From Solen grandis (Eukaryota; Mollusca; Bivalvia; Adapedonta; Solenidae): a stretch of 64,000 bases of DNA. Location: positions 55,689,145 through 55,753,144 of the forward strand of contig CM037788.1 of assembly GCA_021229015.1 (NCBI GenBank). Direction: 5' to 3'. Every line of letters begins with the position of its first letter. Position 1 is the stretch's first letter. The position numbers and the translations under genes are program-made. Shown here piece after piece: positions 34,353 through 46,030 of the stretch. The notes under the pieces were generated by a model, which had not been told where the DNA came from, did not search any database, and was given only the letters and a program-made list of their open reading frames with translations.

Positions 34353-37300
34353 TATGCACTGACAGGATTTTCACATTTTTTTACTTTCTCTCTCTCTCTC
34401 TCTCTTTATGACGGGACAAATTCCTATCATAAATAATTGAGTGTTATACATGATCACAAGAGGTCCTTTTAGAAAAGTGAGGGGCAAGGGATTGTAGTTA
34501 GGCAAAAAATTATAATGATCAAAATCTGTAAAACTAGTATAGCTGCTAAACTGGAGCTCAGATTTCAATGCCATCTTGCTTTTACATGATTAAGCAGTAT
34601 GGTTACATAAATATGATACACATGTGTGTCATAATGTTTCATGAGATGTTCAGATAAATAAATGTCATAGAATTGAAAATTAATCGATGTAAAACTACAT
34701 GTACTCGTACGTTACAAAGCTTAATTCACTTTAACTACAGCTATCTGTTTTGGTTAAATTTCAACCCTCTGACACAAACAAAAGAAACAAGAGCAAGTAA
34801 AGGTAAAAATGATTCTTAGGTAACCATATATCCACAGTTATGGTCCAGTCACACAGTGCTGATCCAACCCAGGAAACATTGTCAGGGACTGAATACCAAG
34901 AAACAGATAGACTGCATATTTGCATAATTACTGACAGTTGAAAATAACTAAATACCCCATTATTTTCCAATCAAAATTCTATTAAGATCTAGAACATTCT
35001 GTTATTTCTGTAACCATTACACAACATTGTTTAGGCCCCAGCCAATACTAAATGTATGGATTTGACTTGCTCAAATTAGGATAATTTTATTTAACAACTT
35101 TCTGAGTTTTATGGAACTTGTGGAAATAATGATGCTTGATTACACAATCATGGGTTAACATATAGGAATTTTCCTGAATTGCAGAATTTACAGATTGCCA
35201 AATCACTTGATTCTGTATAAAACTAAATAAAAAATTGCTAAAATCAGGATTTTCAGTTGTTGTTTTTTTTAAATATCCAATTTTTTACCCATGCTCAATT
35301 TTTTTATGGATAAGTTATTTTGTAAATAATCATAAATGGTCAGTTAATACTGAATTGACCAAGAAAGGTTATCTGTTTCTCTGTAATTAAGCATAAAAGA
35401 AATAAGTAAAACAATCATGTAGTCCCTATGTCCCTGGAATGTATGAATGACTCTGGTGACACGTTGTGTCTCTGCTGCAGGATGCTAAGACCAGCATCAG
35501 TGAGGAAGAGGAGGACCAGTTCAGTGAGGATGATTGTCCCTCCTCTGCTGACATTGAGGTCGTCCACTCTAAAGCCACGCCTCCTCTCCACGGTATCCTG
35601 AAACAAAGGTCCTTCTCAGAGTCTAGTGAGTCCAGGTAGGTTTTATGTCATACAACTTATTTTCAGTGTAAGGTTAGTTCTTCTAGTATAAAGCATTACT
35701 CACCTGCAGTGTTTGATTGGTAAATAAGCTTTAGTTCTGCTTTGATCAGAATAATAATAAATGACACCACGCACATTTTGATGTTCTACAGGATAAAAAT
35801 TTACCATGTGATATAAGTTTAAAAAGCTAATATGCACCCTTTAAATTTATTCTAGTCCAATAAATGAATAGCCTGTTTGTATTTTTTGATCATCTTGTTT
35901 TTACAGTTCTCAATTTTTGGTATTTTTGTATTTATAAGGGCAAGTTAGAAAATAATGACATGAGAGGAAGGAAGTAAATTGTCATACATTTGTAATTGCT
36001 CCCCAAATAATATTTGTTGTTTTTTTCCCTCATAAATTTCAAACATCAACAACATTACAAAAACAATTTTTTTATATGTGTGATTTGAAAAGACTGTTTC
36101 ATGTCACAAATTTAGGACTTAATGAATATTTATTTACTGAATTTTGAATTGTATGTGAAACAATGGATTGTGCTTTGTTACACAGACTAGAATCTGAGCT
36201 ACAATATTGTCTGAGCAAACAGTGGAGATCTTAATCAGACAGCTTTTTGGACCTCTGATCTTTTGTTTGCATTGTTTGTGAAGGGGTTAAAATACATCCA
36301 AGTGGTAAAGGGTTAAAAAAGCCTCGTCAAAATTGACAGTAATGACTTAAACATGTGCAGTTTTATGCTTCCTGGATTTTCATCAAAATGTGAAGGTTAT
36401 CAGTAATAATACAGCAAGTAAACAAGGACAAACAACTTGGCAGGCGACCAAGTCACTGAGGTGTTCTTGCAATCAGTAAATAGCTTTAATACCTGACTCT
36501 AGGAACATTTCTGGCTGCACATTTTCACCTGAAATGTAAATAAACGTATCCATGTGAAGTTATTGAGGCTGATGAATCCGTTTCTATGTCAACTATGTGT
36601 GTCCTTGCATTTTAGGATGAATAGTTATTGGTGTGTGACATATGAATAGAATCAATTTTTTTTTTTTTTTTTTTTTTGGTGGGTTGGATTTGATTAGAAT
36701 TTTACTGCATAGTTTTAAATCTCTGTATGTACGGATGAAGTTTAATAATGGATAAAATGCAAATTCTACTGTCAAAATTCACCAAAAATTTGATAGGTCA
36801 ACCAAATCAAACAAATATGTAGTTTTTAGCTCGACTATTCGAAGAATATGAGAGCTATTGTAGTCACCCTGGCGTCGGCGTTGGCGTTGCAGCTTTTGGT
36901 TAAAGTTTTGTGTGCAAGTTACTATCAACCTTATATCTCAATAACCATTTATGGTATTGACTTGAAACTTTATAAATATGTTCAGGGGCATCAGACAACC
37001 AAGGTAGATAACTCTTGACTGAATTTAATATGAATTATGGCCCCTTTTTAACTTAGAAATTTTGGTTAAAGTTTTGCATGCAATAGAAAATTTGGTTAAA
37101 GTTTTGCGTGCAAGCTACTATCTAGTTTGTATCTCAATAAGCACTCATGGTATTGACTTGAAAGTTAATGAATATGTTAAGGGGCATCAAACAACCAAGT
37201 TAGATAACTCTTGATGGAATATATTACAAATTATGGCCCCTTTTTAACTTAGAAATTTTGGTTAAAGTTTTGCATGCAAGATACTCTCATGCTTATATCT

Positions 37301-40300
37301 CAGTATCCAGGCATGCGATTGATTTTAAACATCTTTAATATGTTAAGGGGTATTGTACTTTCATGGTAGATAACTCTTGATGGAATATGTTACAAATTAT
37401 TGCCCCTTTTTAACATAGAAATTTTGGTTAAAGTTTTGCATGAAAGGTACTTTCATGCTAATATCTCAGTATCCAGGCATGCGATTGATTTGAAACATCT
37501 TAAATATGTTTAGGGGTATCATACTTTCATGGTAGATAACTCTTGATGGAATATGTTAAAAATTATTGCCCTTTTTAACTTAGAAATTTTGGTTAAAGTT
37601 TTGCATGCAAGGTACTTTCATGCTTATATCTCAAGAGTCCAGGCATGGGATTGATTTGAAACATCTTTAATATGTTTAGGGATATCATACTATAAAGGAA
37701 GATAACACTTGATGGAATATATTAAAAATTATTGCCCCTTTTTAACATAGAAAGTTTGGTTAAATTTTTGCATTCAAGCTACTATCCAGCTTATATCTCA
37801 GAAATTGCTTGTGGAATTGACTAGAAAGTTAAGGAGTGTCTTCAGGGGCATCAGAAAACAAAGGTGGATAACTTTTGGACTGAATTTTATACAAATTTTG
37901 GCCCTTTTCTGACTTGGATTTTTGGTTAAAGTTTTGCATGCACAGTGTTATTGTGCTTATGTCTCAGTAACTAGGCATGGGATTGATTTTAGACATCATA
38001 AAAATATTAAGGGGTATCAGACTATCAAGGTATATCATTTTTGACTATTATTATGTACAAGGTATGTGAAGGGCAAGAATTGAAATAGATTTCATTTGAT
38101 TTACCAACAAGCATTTTGAATAGTCGAGCGTGCTGTCCTCTGACAGCTCTTGTTTTAATTCTCATCATAGTATATTATGCTTGTGTAATTACTATTGTCT
38201 ACAACTAATTAATATCTTCTTACATTTAATGTGCAATTTGAGCTGCTGTTCTGCTTGGCCACACACTGTATTTCATCAACGATGATTTGGGTGTCAGAGC
38301 AGGGTTATCTGTGACTCACAAAATTGTCTATGTATCAAGGGGTCACTTGACTCCATTTTAAAAAAGCCAAGTGCAGTTGGTCAAAGTCAATTTTAACACC
38401 TGAAATGGCTTTAGGTGCATTCTTGCGAGTTATATTGCACATCTCTATACTATATTGTTTAATTTAGAATGTTATATCATTCCCTTTATTTTGATTTAAA
38501 CTGTGTGACTATTTCAATTGCAGACATGCAGGTCTGAATACATGTATTAACATTAAAAACAAAGATATGTTATATGCCTAGTCAAGGCACACAGGCTGTG
38601 CTAATTTTGATCACATTAAAATGATTGGTTTAACTCAGAATAAACTGTATTATTGTTGTATCCAGTATTCAAGTATACAAGAAAGATTTTGTATATCAGA
38701 ATGGGATATTGCATAAATGATGTATAGTTGTATACTCCATCAAGCAAACATGAAGTAGTGGACTGAGATTTATGTATAAATGTTTTTGACTGTGTCTGTG
38801 TGTTATTCTGTTCTCTTTCATTATATATCATACAAGACAGATCTTTAGTTCATTGTCAGAGTGCAGTCAGGTTATTCCTGTCTTCTTTCAGGACAGCTCT
38901 TGTTTTACTTGAAGTTTTACCACACATCAATATTGTGTGTATGTTACAGTGCTGGTGACAGTCCCACTAGTTTAAGTCCTAGAGAAGATGGATCAAAGCG
39001 GTCCGTTCACTTCAACAGCCATGTGGATCGTACCACCTTCAAGAGCAACTCTACCGTTACAAGCATGAAGGTGACGCTGAAGAGCAAGCGACGCAGGAAC
39101 AGGAAGAAGGAAGAGAAAAAGGAGCGGTGTTCACGACGTAGACACAACAGTACCGGTTCAGAGTGCAGCAGCTGTGACGACGATCATGATGTGAAGAACA
39201 GCGGAGAATCTCACAGTGAGGATGACCATGATGGTCTGGCAGACCAGATCTCCGAGACAGGTAGGAACCAAGTCTTGTCGTCTCAAAAATGCATATTTTT
39301 CTACTGTGTCAAACTGAAACTATAGCATGAAGTAGGTTGAATTTGATATCAGTGTAGTGATTATGTCGGGGCTTTTTAGCTCACATGAGCACAACGTGCT
39401 CAAGGTGAGCTTTTCTGATCGCCTTTTGTCCGGCGTCCGTCGTCCGGCGTCCGTGCGTGCGTCCGGCGTCAACAATTGCTTCAAACAACATCTCCTCCTA
39501 AACGGCTTGGCCAATTTGAAAAATATTTTGCAGGAATGTTCCTTGGATGAAGCTCTACTAAAGTTGTATAAATGGTTCTGGTCCATCGCATAATTAGGTC
39601 ACAGGAGCTAAAAATAGATTTTAAAAATGAAAATTTAAAAAATCTTCTTCTCTGAAACCACAAGGCCTAGCCTTTTGATTTTTGGTATGTAGCATGATCT
39701 TATGACTCTCTACCAGGATTGTACAAATTATGACCCTGGGGTCAAAATTGGCCCCGCCCCAGGGGTCACTTGATTTCACATAGGCTAATAAAGGAAAAAC
39801 TTGAAAAAATCTTCTTCTCCGAAACCACAAGGCCTAGCCTTTTGATTTTTGGTATGTAGCATCATCTTATGGGCCACTACCAAGATTGTACAAATCATAG
39901 CCCTATGGTGATAAATGACCCCGCACCAGGGTCACTTGTTTTACAAAGGGTTATATAGGAAAAATCTTAAAAAATCTTCTTCTATGAATCCATAAGGCCT
40001 AGAGCTTAGATATTTGGTATGTAGCATCATCTTTTGGGCCACTACCAAGATTGTACAAATCATAGCCCTATGGTGATAAATGACCCCGCACCAGGGGTCA
40101 CTTGTTTTACATAGAGTTATATAGGAAAATCTTAAAAAATCTTCTTCCATGAATGCATAAGGCCTAGAGCTTAGATATTTGGTATGAAGCATCATCTTAT
40201 GGGCCACTACCAAGATTGTACAAATCATAGCCCTATGGTGATAAATGACCCCGCACCAGGGGTCACTTGTTTTACATAGAGTTATATAGGAAAATCTTAA

Positions 40301-42382
40301 AAAATCTTCTTCTATGAATCCATAAGGCCTAGAGCTTAGATATTTGGTATGTAGCATCATCTTATGGGCCACTACCAAGATTGTACAAATCATAGCCCTA
40401 TGGTGATAAATGACCCCGCACCAGGGGTCACTTGTTTTACACAGAGTTATATAGGAAAATCTTAAAAAATCTTCTTCCATGAATGCATAAGGCCTAGAGC
40501 TTAGATATTTGGTATGTAGCATCATCTTATGGGCCACTACCAAGATTGTACAAATCATAGCCCTATGGTGATAAATGACCCCCCACCAGGGGTCACTTGT
40601 TTTACACAGAGTTATATAGGAAAATCTTAAAAAATCTTCTTCTATGAATCAATAAGGCCTAGAGCTAAAATTTTTGGTATGTAGTAGCATCTAATGGTTC
40701 ATTACAAAGATTTTCAAAGTCTTAGCCCTACGGTGATAAATGACCCTGCGTCCAAGTCTTCTCTGAAACCATATGGCCCATTGCTTAGATATTTGGTGTG
40801 TAGTATTGTCAGGGGTAAAATGTTTTAGATTAAGTTATATCAGAATCCTTGTCTGTTTAAAAACCTTGACATCAGTTGAAGCAATGGTACTCAGGTGAGC
40901 GATTCAGGGCCATCATGGCCCTCTTGTTTAGTGTGTGCTTTGTATGTGGTGTGTGTTTGAATTTAACCCTTTCCCTCATATAGACTCATTTTGACACACT
41001 CAATAGGTGCCACATAAAACCAGATCTGCAGAAAACCACAGTTAAACCTTACCAAATTTAATTATGAAGTCCTCATTTCCAGACCACTGAGGAGCAGCGA
41101 ACAGCATAAAACCAGATCAGCCTGCAAGTTACTCGCAGGCTGATCTGGTTTTATGCTGTTCGCATAGGTCTTTTCATGGTTTCCTCTATGGGGGAAAGGG
41201 TTAAATGCATCCACTGGATGCATAAACTACATGTATATGGAAAATACTATTGGAATTTAATAGGATGCATACTTTCAGTATTTGGACTCCTATTATTTTA
41301 GCCTAGTGAGTCCTAGGACTCTCGCAGCAGAAATTGTTAAAAATAAATGTATTTACAAACATAGAAGATTGGGTGGCAACTTTGTATGAATCTGGTTTCA
41401 GCATGTTCTGCATGTAAATTACATTTATTGATGTCTTTTTGCGAAATTGCTTTGTACTTCATATGAAGTGAAAATAAAATTTTCATTTTTACAAGTCTCG
41501 GTTTATAATATTTGAGGGTTTGAACTACCTATTCTGTTCCTTTATTTTACCCATCTCTTCACAGAAGTGGGTGCTGTATAAAATTAAAGCATTCACGTCC
41601 TATCTTACACTCAAACAACCGTAATACAAAGTGGGATTTTAGTTGTTTTTCAGTTGACATTATATTTTTATATTTCATTTTCAGAGAAGAAAATTAAGAG
41701 CTATGGAACCATAAATGAGGATGATGAAAAATCTGAAGCAAGTAAACAGAGTGAAGAAGCTGAAAAAGGAGAGGAAATTGGCAAAGCTAGCTCAGAATCT
41801 GGCTATAAGATACAGTCCAAAAGTGGTAAACCTAAAGTGAAAATGACTAGTAAGATAGCAGATGAAGTGAAAAGTAAAATGGCTGAAACAAAAGATAAAG
41901 AAGATGATAGTGATGATGATGAGGAGGAGGAAGTTGGACAGGGTGCTGATGTGGGTGATACTAAGGATCAGTACAAAAATCAGAAGGATGTTGATAGAAC
42001 TAGTAAAAATGAGATGGAGATCAGCGGTGCAGGAGGCAGTGGTCCTTCTGAGGAAAGCAAATCCGATCCAGCCGGAGATTCAGAGGCAGCTATTAGTCAC
42101 AGTTCAGGGGAGCCTAATACTTCAGGGAAATCTGGTGCAATGTTGAGTGAGAGTGTTAGTGAGAGTGTTAAGGATAGTGGAAAGCAAGAGAATGGGAAAA
42201 GTGAGAGAGGAAATGGAGATGGGGGAGTGGATGACAGTCAGGCAAGTGTGGATATCAAGAATGATGTGGAGACAGAGTTGAGTTGGAGAGAAGCAGACCG
42301 GAATGCAGAAAATAATGAGCACAAGACCAGTTGTGCCTTCAAATTTTCCAATGATGTTATGTTTGACCTTGACATTGATTAG
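34120..42382 (+). CDS. DNAAF2: Kintoun-like dynein assembly factor, C-terminal 444 residues
   Basis: Four exons with canonical splice sites: 34120-34290, 35481-35635, 38950-39260 and 41685-42382. Phases match at all three joints and the total is 1335 bp, 445 codons with the stop. Order: a segment ending LSPKKLTIKINK; an acidic stretch, then HGILKQRSFSESSES; KRSVHFNSHVDRTTFKSNS, which holds an RVxF-type PP1-docking motif; a very basic KRRRNRKKEEKKE block; a long acidic, Ser-rich region; and the end FSNDVMFDLDID. The GILK...SESS, KRxVxFN and basic-block order resembles the C-terminal part of kintoun, which helps pre-assemble axonemal dynein arms with HSP90/HSP70 in the cytoplasm. The N-terminal PIH and CS-like parts are not in view, so this is a partial model and the family call rests on the C-terminus only. 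Confidence 0.62.
34319..34405. repeat. CT microsatellites in intron
   Basis: Two (CT)n blocks (about 34319-34350 and 34386-34405) just after the donor of the first visible exon. Confidence 0.85.
36180..36318. mobile_element. MITE fragment related to 43588-43796
   Basis: Shares tctgagctacaatattgt and gatct/atcagacag with the MITE at 43588 and ends in a CCCTTTACC-type inverse terminus (ggtaaagggttaa, 36304-36317). The left end is missing. It lies in the second visible kintoun-like intron. Confidence 0.6.
36822..38154 (+). mobile_element. Hairpin-ended tandem-repeat element (copy 1)
   Basis: Starts ttttagctcgactattcgaa and ends gaatagtcgagc, then the hairpin gctgtcctctgacagc (38132-38147) and tcttgtt. 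The agctcgactattc/gaatagtcgagc pair is a subterminal inverted repeat. The body is about seven ~170-bp units with ttttggttaaagttttgcat. Short subterminal inverted repeats, a tandem-repeat core, a 3' hairpin and a TT-flanked end match non-autonomous Helentron/HINE-type rolling-circle elements (inference). No Rep/helicase is encoded. Confidence 0.75.
39375..40928 (+). mobile_element. Hairpin-ended tandem-repeat element (copy 2)
   Basis: Starts ttagctcacatgagc, with gtccggcgtccgtcgtccgg, and ends ctcaggtgagc, the 3' hairpin gggccatcatggccc (40907-40921) and tcttgtt. The core holds about six to seven 160-bp units. The units at 39965-40620 are almost identical (cctagagcttagatatttgg every 160 bp) and produce a spurious minus-strand ORF (39941-40558). 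Inserted in the last kintoun-like intron. Confidence 0.82.
40963..41204. mobile_element. piggyBac-like MITE (TTAA target, copy 2)
   Basis: 234 bp between TTAA at 40963-40966 and 41201-41204. Termini are CCCTTTCCCTCATAG and its near-perfect inverse. The internal palindrome accagatcagcctgc/gcaggctgatctggt sits near 41113-41152. Very similar to 7137-7379. Confidence 0.88.
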
Positions 42383-43131
42383 GTCACAGGAGTTGACCAT
42401 TACATTTTTGAGGTTATTTTTTGTAAGGTCAACCTTGGTATTAGTTTTTGATGTGGAAGTAATAGATCAGTGTGATTAAAGGTGAGGATAAGTTTGATTC
42501 ATGTTCAAAGCATATCTTTTTAAAAGTGCAGCTTTTTATTTTATTCTTAGTTATTTATAAGAAAATAAAGGAAGGTGAAACATGGATGCTCAAATACCGC
42601 TTCCTGCTTTCATCTGGATAGAACAATAGTTCAAATTTTATATTGTTTTAAAAAAAAAAATCAGTTTGATGTTTAGAAAATGTCAGATGTAGTAGCCAAC
42701 CGTTAATGGATTACAAACTCTATTGTACATAAGCATTTTTGTCACAGTTTGTCTATGATTTCTGTTTTTGTCAGGGAATATTAATTTTTGAATGGCTAAA
42801 ATGAATATAGATTTTGTCATTTTCTTTGTATTCATTAAATTCAGGAAAAGAAATAGAAAATAGGCAAATACAAAAGGGCCTCATGTAATTTGGGTATGGC
42901 ATGAAATAACTGAATAAAGAATTCCATTATTGTAGATGCTTTTCATGTGTATTTTACAGTTTATACACACTTGTATATTCAGTATATAGGTGTAGCACTT
43001 GAAGCACAATAAGTACTTGTTTATTGATAATTGCAATCTATATTTATGAAGGTAATCTTTTAAGATATGTAAATAAGTTAATAAAAATGCAATCTGATCA
43101 ATTTACTGATATATTGAAAACATAATGCATG

Positions 43132-43341
43132 TTAATCCCTTTCCCACATTTAGAGGTATGAAAGAGACTGCCTGTATGACCAGTTTAAACCAGATGGGAC
43201 TAAGTGACTTGCTAAGTTGGCTCCACATCAGTTTTGTGGAGACGAAAAGGTGATAGTGTGAAACATGTTCATACAGTCTCATCTGGTTTTTCTCTGGTCT
43301 CACATGGTGTTAACCAACATAACTGTGTGGTAAAGAGTTGA
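43132..43341. mobile_element. TTAA-type MITE (copy 3, diverged)
   Basis: Starts TTAA tccctttcccaca and ends tgtgtggtaaagag with TTGA, a mutated TTAA. The interior has agtttaaaccagatgggact and cagtctcatctggttt as inverted internal arms. Same architecture as copies 1 and 2, with different internal sequence. Confidence 0.65.
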
Positions 43342-43583
43342 CCTATAATTGGTGCAAGTTGAAGGTCATTTCTCTCCCTCAAAATTGTGAATATGATCCT
43401 GTAGTTTGTTTCCTTGCTTTGAGCAGTTGAAATATAAGAAACCGTGTGTATTTTACAGAATGATGGATTATATAATGTTTGATGTGAAACATCAGTGTCT
43501 GTGTTTTCAATCTTGAATGTGTTCTAGTCTGTTCTGCTACTGATAACAAGAGGATATATAGAGGACCAGTCCATTAAATCATA

Positions 43584-43800
43584 TTAACCCTTTACTTCAT
43601 GTTCATGAATATTAATTGAACTTTAAATGGTATATCAAACACTGGATTTTTCTCTGCTTTGCAGACTGTAGGTTCTGAGCTACAATATTGTATAAGCAAA
43701 TAGGAGACTCTGATCAGACAGATCCTATAGAAGTTGTCTGATCTGGGTCTGCTCTGTTTGCCAATGGGTCAAAATGAGTCTATATGAAGTGTAGTGTTAA
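43584..43800. mobile_element. TTAA-type MITE (copy 4)
   Basis: TTAA ccctttacttcat at the left and atgaagtgtagtg TTAA at the right (43797-43800). Related to the fragment at 36180-36318 by tctgagctacaatattgt. Confidence 0.7.
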
Positions 43801-46030
43801 AAAGTGACATTCCTATAACACCATGCAAAGATTTTCCTTTTATCGTGTTCTACACTATTTAAATCTTATATGACAAGTTGCACTCTTTTTTTTTTAAATT
43901 ACATGTTTTCAGTCAATATTTTACATTATTTCTAATGGTTATGTTTGATAAGTTATATTTTGCCTTTGTTTGATATTGCAAGAAAAAAACTTTTAGTTTT
44001 GGTTTGGACTTACTTTTCAAGTTGATAGAGTCTTATCTATTATTTTGTCTTTTCTCCAAAAAAAAAAAGAGATATTATTCTGCCTGTGATGTTGAATATG
44101 GAATACACATATTCATGATTGTGATTTTTTTCTGTAGGCATGTGCTACAATTTTAATGTGATAGTAAAATGAATTTTATTACTGTGATTGCATTTACTTG
44201 AATGATTTGAGAACATTCTACATGTTCAGTGAATTTAGAATTAAATCTAATATCCATGAAATATACAAATGTATGCTGATGATGAAGGGATCTTTTGAAA
44301 AATATGTTCTTTTGGTGGGGGGGGGGTAATATTATAGTTGCCTAACTTTTGAACAGCATCGGTAACTAGCAGTGAAGTTCATGGATATATTGATGTCTTC
44401 AGAATGTCAATACATTTTTCTTATCATATAGTTTTAAAGCAGTCTTGTACATGAATTGTTGAAGATTTGCTAGAAATTAGCCTGAAAAGTGTCAGGGAAT
44501 ATTTGTCAAGTACATTCAGCACCTTCATTGCATCATGTTAGAAGATCTCTTTAAGTAATCTTTTTACTCAGTGTTTCTGCAGCTACATATTTGCATATAA
44601 CAAAGATATGTATTGCAGATTTAGTGAAATTGTTGTCATACCACATTACTAAATAACTTAACCATTGGCAGACTACCATTATTTCTGCATTGTTTTTTCG
44701 CATTTTGAGTAACATATTTTTTGCTCATAAAAAATACATTAACGATTGACGTGGCAGATAAGGCAACATTTAATGCTATGTAGGAAATCAGCCTAGTGTT
44801 CACAAGATGGGGAGTGAACAAGAACACTTATTTAAAATGGATATTTTTTTAGTAAAACATTACAAACTATTGAAATTTAGGTTATTTCAGTTTTTTTATT
44901 CCTAAAGTATATTATCTTAAAAAATGTCAATAGTTTTTATAATAGGAAGTCAGTGATCTAAATATGTGCAAATAAAACTAAGATATGAGTGATTCTCATA
45001 CTTCAAGTATTCTGTTATTTTGTAATCACAGAAAAAGTATTGTTTAACTTTTTGCTTCTTCACACCTTAATGTGTGTGTGACCCCCTAAAGAATCGAGAT
45101 GTGATCTTATGATGATTGAAGTATATATACTAAATTTCTTCCATAGTGTATCTATCTGTTCAGCTTGTGTTCCACAAATAACATGTATATGATGAAAAAA
45201 ATATCTGCTCGGTGTAAACCTGCCGCCAAGTCATCGTGGCTAATGTTGATTGGGGTAGAGGTGTGGAAAAGAGGCAGCTGACAGATTGTTTAGATTTATG
45301 GATATTGACTTACTGTTACAGCAGGAAGTACCAGCAACATTATAGATGAATGTGTCACATTGTAGTTGGGGGGAGTTGCATTTGTACAGGCTGGGAATGA
45401 AGTATTTCTCAGTTGTGGCCAAGGTCCACGTTGTCTGTCACTATTTGTTAATGACAAGTATTATACATGTATATACATTGCAGGGATGCAGGTGTGCCGC
45501 TGTTGTATCGGTAATTCAAAAATATCTCCCAATTGTTACTTGATAATGAAGTATTTTTGTAAGTTTTCTATGAAATTGACTTGAGAGAATGGCATATTTC
45601 AAATTTGAATTGTGTAATTTTGTAAATCTTTGAAATTTCATTCATGTTGTTTTGTTAAAATTGTACAATTGCATGTTTCAGGAGGACTACTTGTACACTT
45701 GTTTATACACAGCACAATCTGTTGAGTATTTGTGTAGAAACAGTTCAAGTCTCATCCTTAACATCATTACCTTATAGGCAGTTGTCCAATAGTTTGTGAT
45801 CTATATTAATAGAACTCAGAGATTTAATATTGTATTGAGCCAAACAAATTCAGATTGAGTAAATGCTATAATTTTAGGCTGTTTGTGATATTTTGACTAA
45901 GAAAATATTCAATGTTTGACATTCGAAATTTTCAGTGACTATTCATATCTTTTATTCATCCATCAGAATGCACTATCACGTTTGTACTGTCAGTGTACAT
46001 ATGGCGGTTTGAAATAAAGATTTGTATTAA

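Larger units (their letters stand above)
42383..46030 (+). other. Probable 3' UTR and downstream of kintoun-like gene
   Basis: AT-rich sequence with no further exon. An AATAAA at about 42564 could be an early poly(A) signal. A better-placed one (gaaataaagatttgt, ~46012-46020) could end a long 3' UTR. Two MITEs lie within. Which signal is used cannot be told from sequence. Confidence 0.4.

Noticed and set aside
39941..40558. 205-codon minus-strand ORF with repeating MMLHTKYLSSRPY units
   Set aside because: The 160-bp repeat is not a multiple of three plus coding signal by design; the frame is open only because recent identical units lack stops, and it lies in a transposable element.
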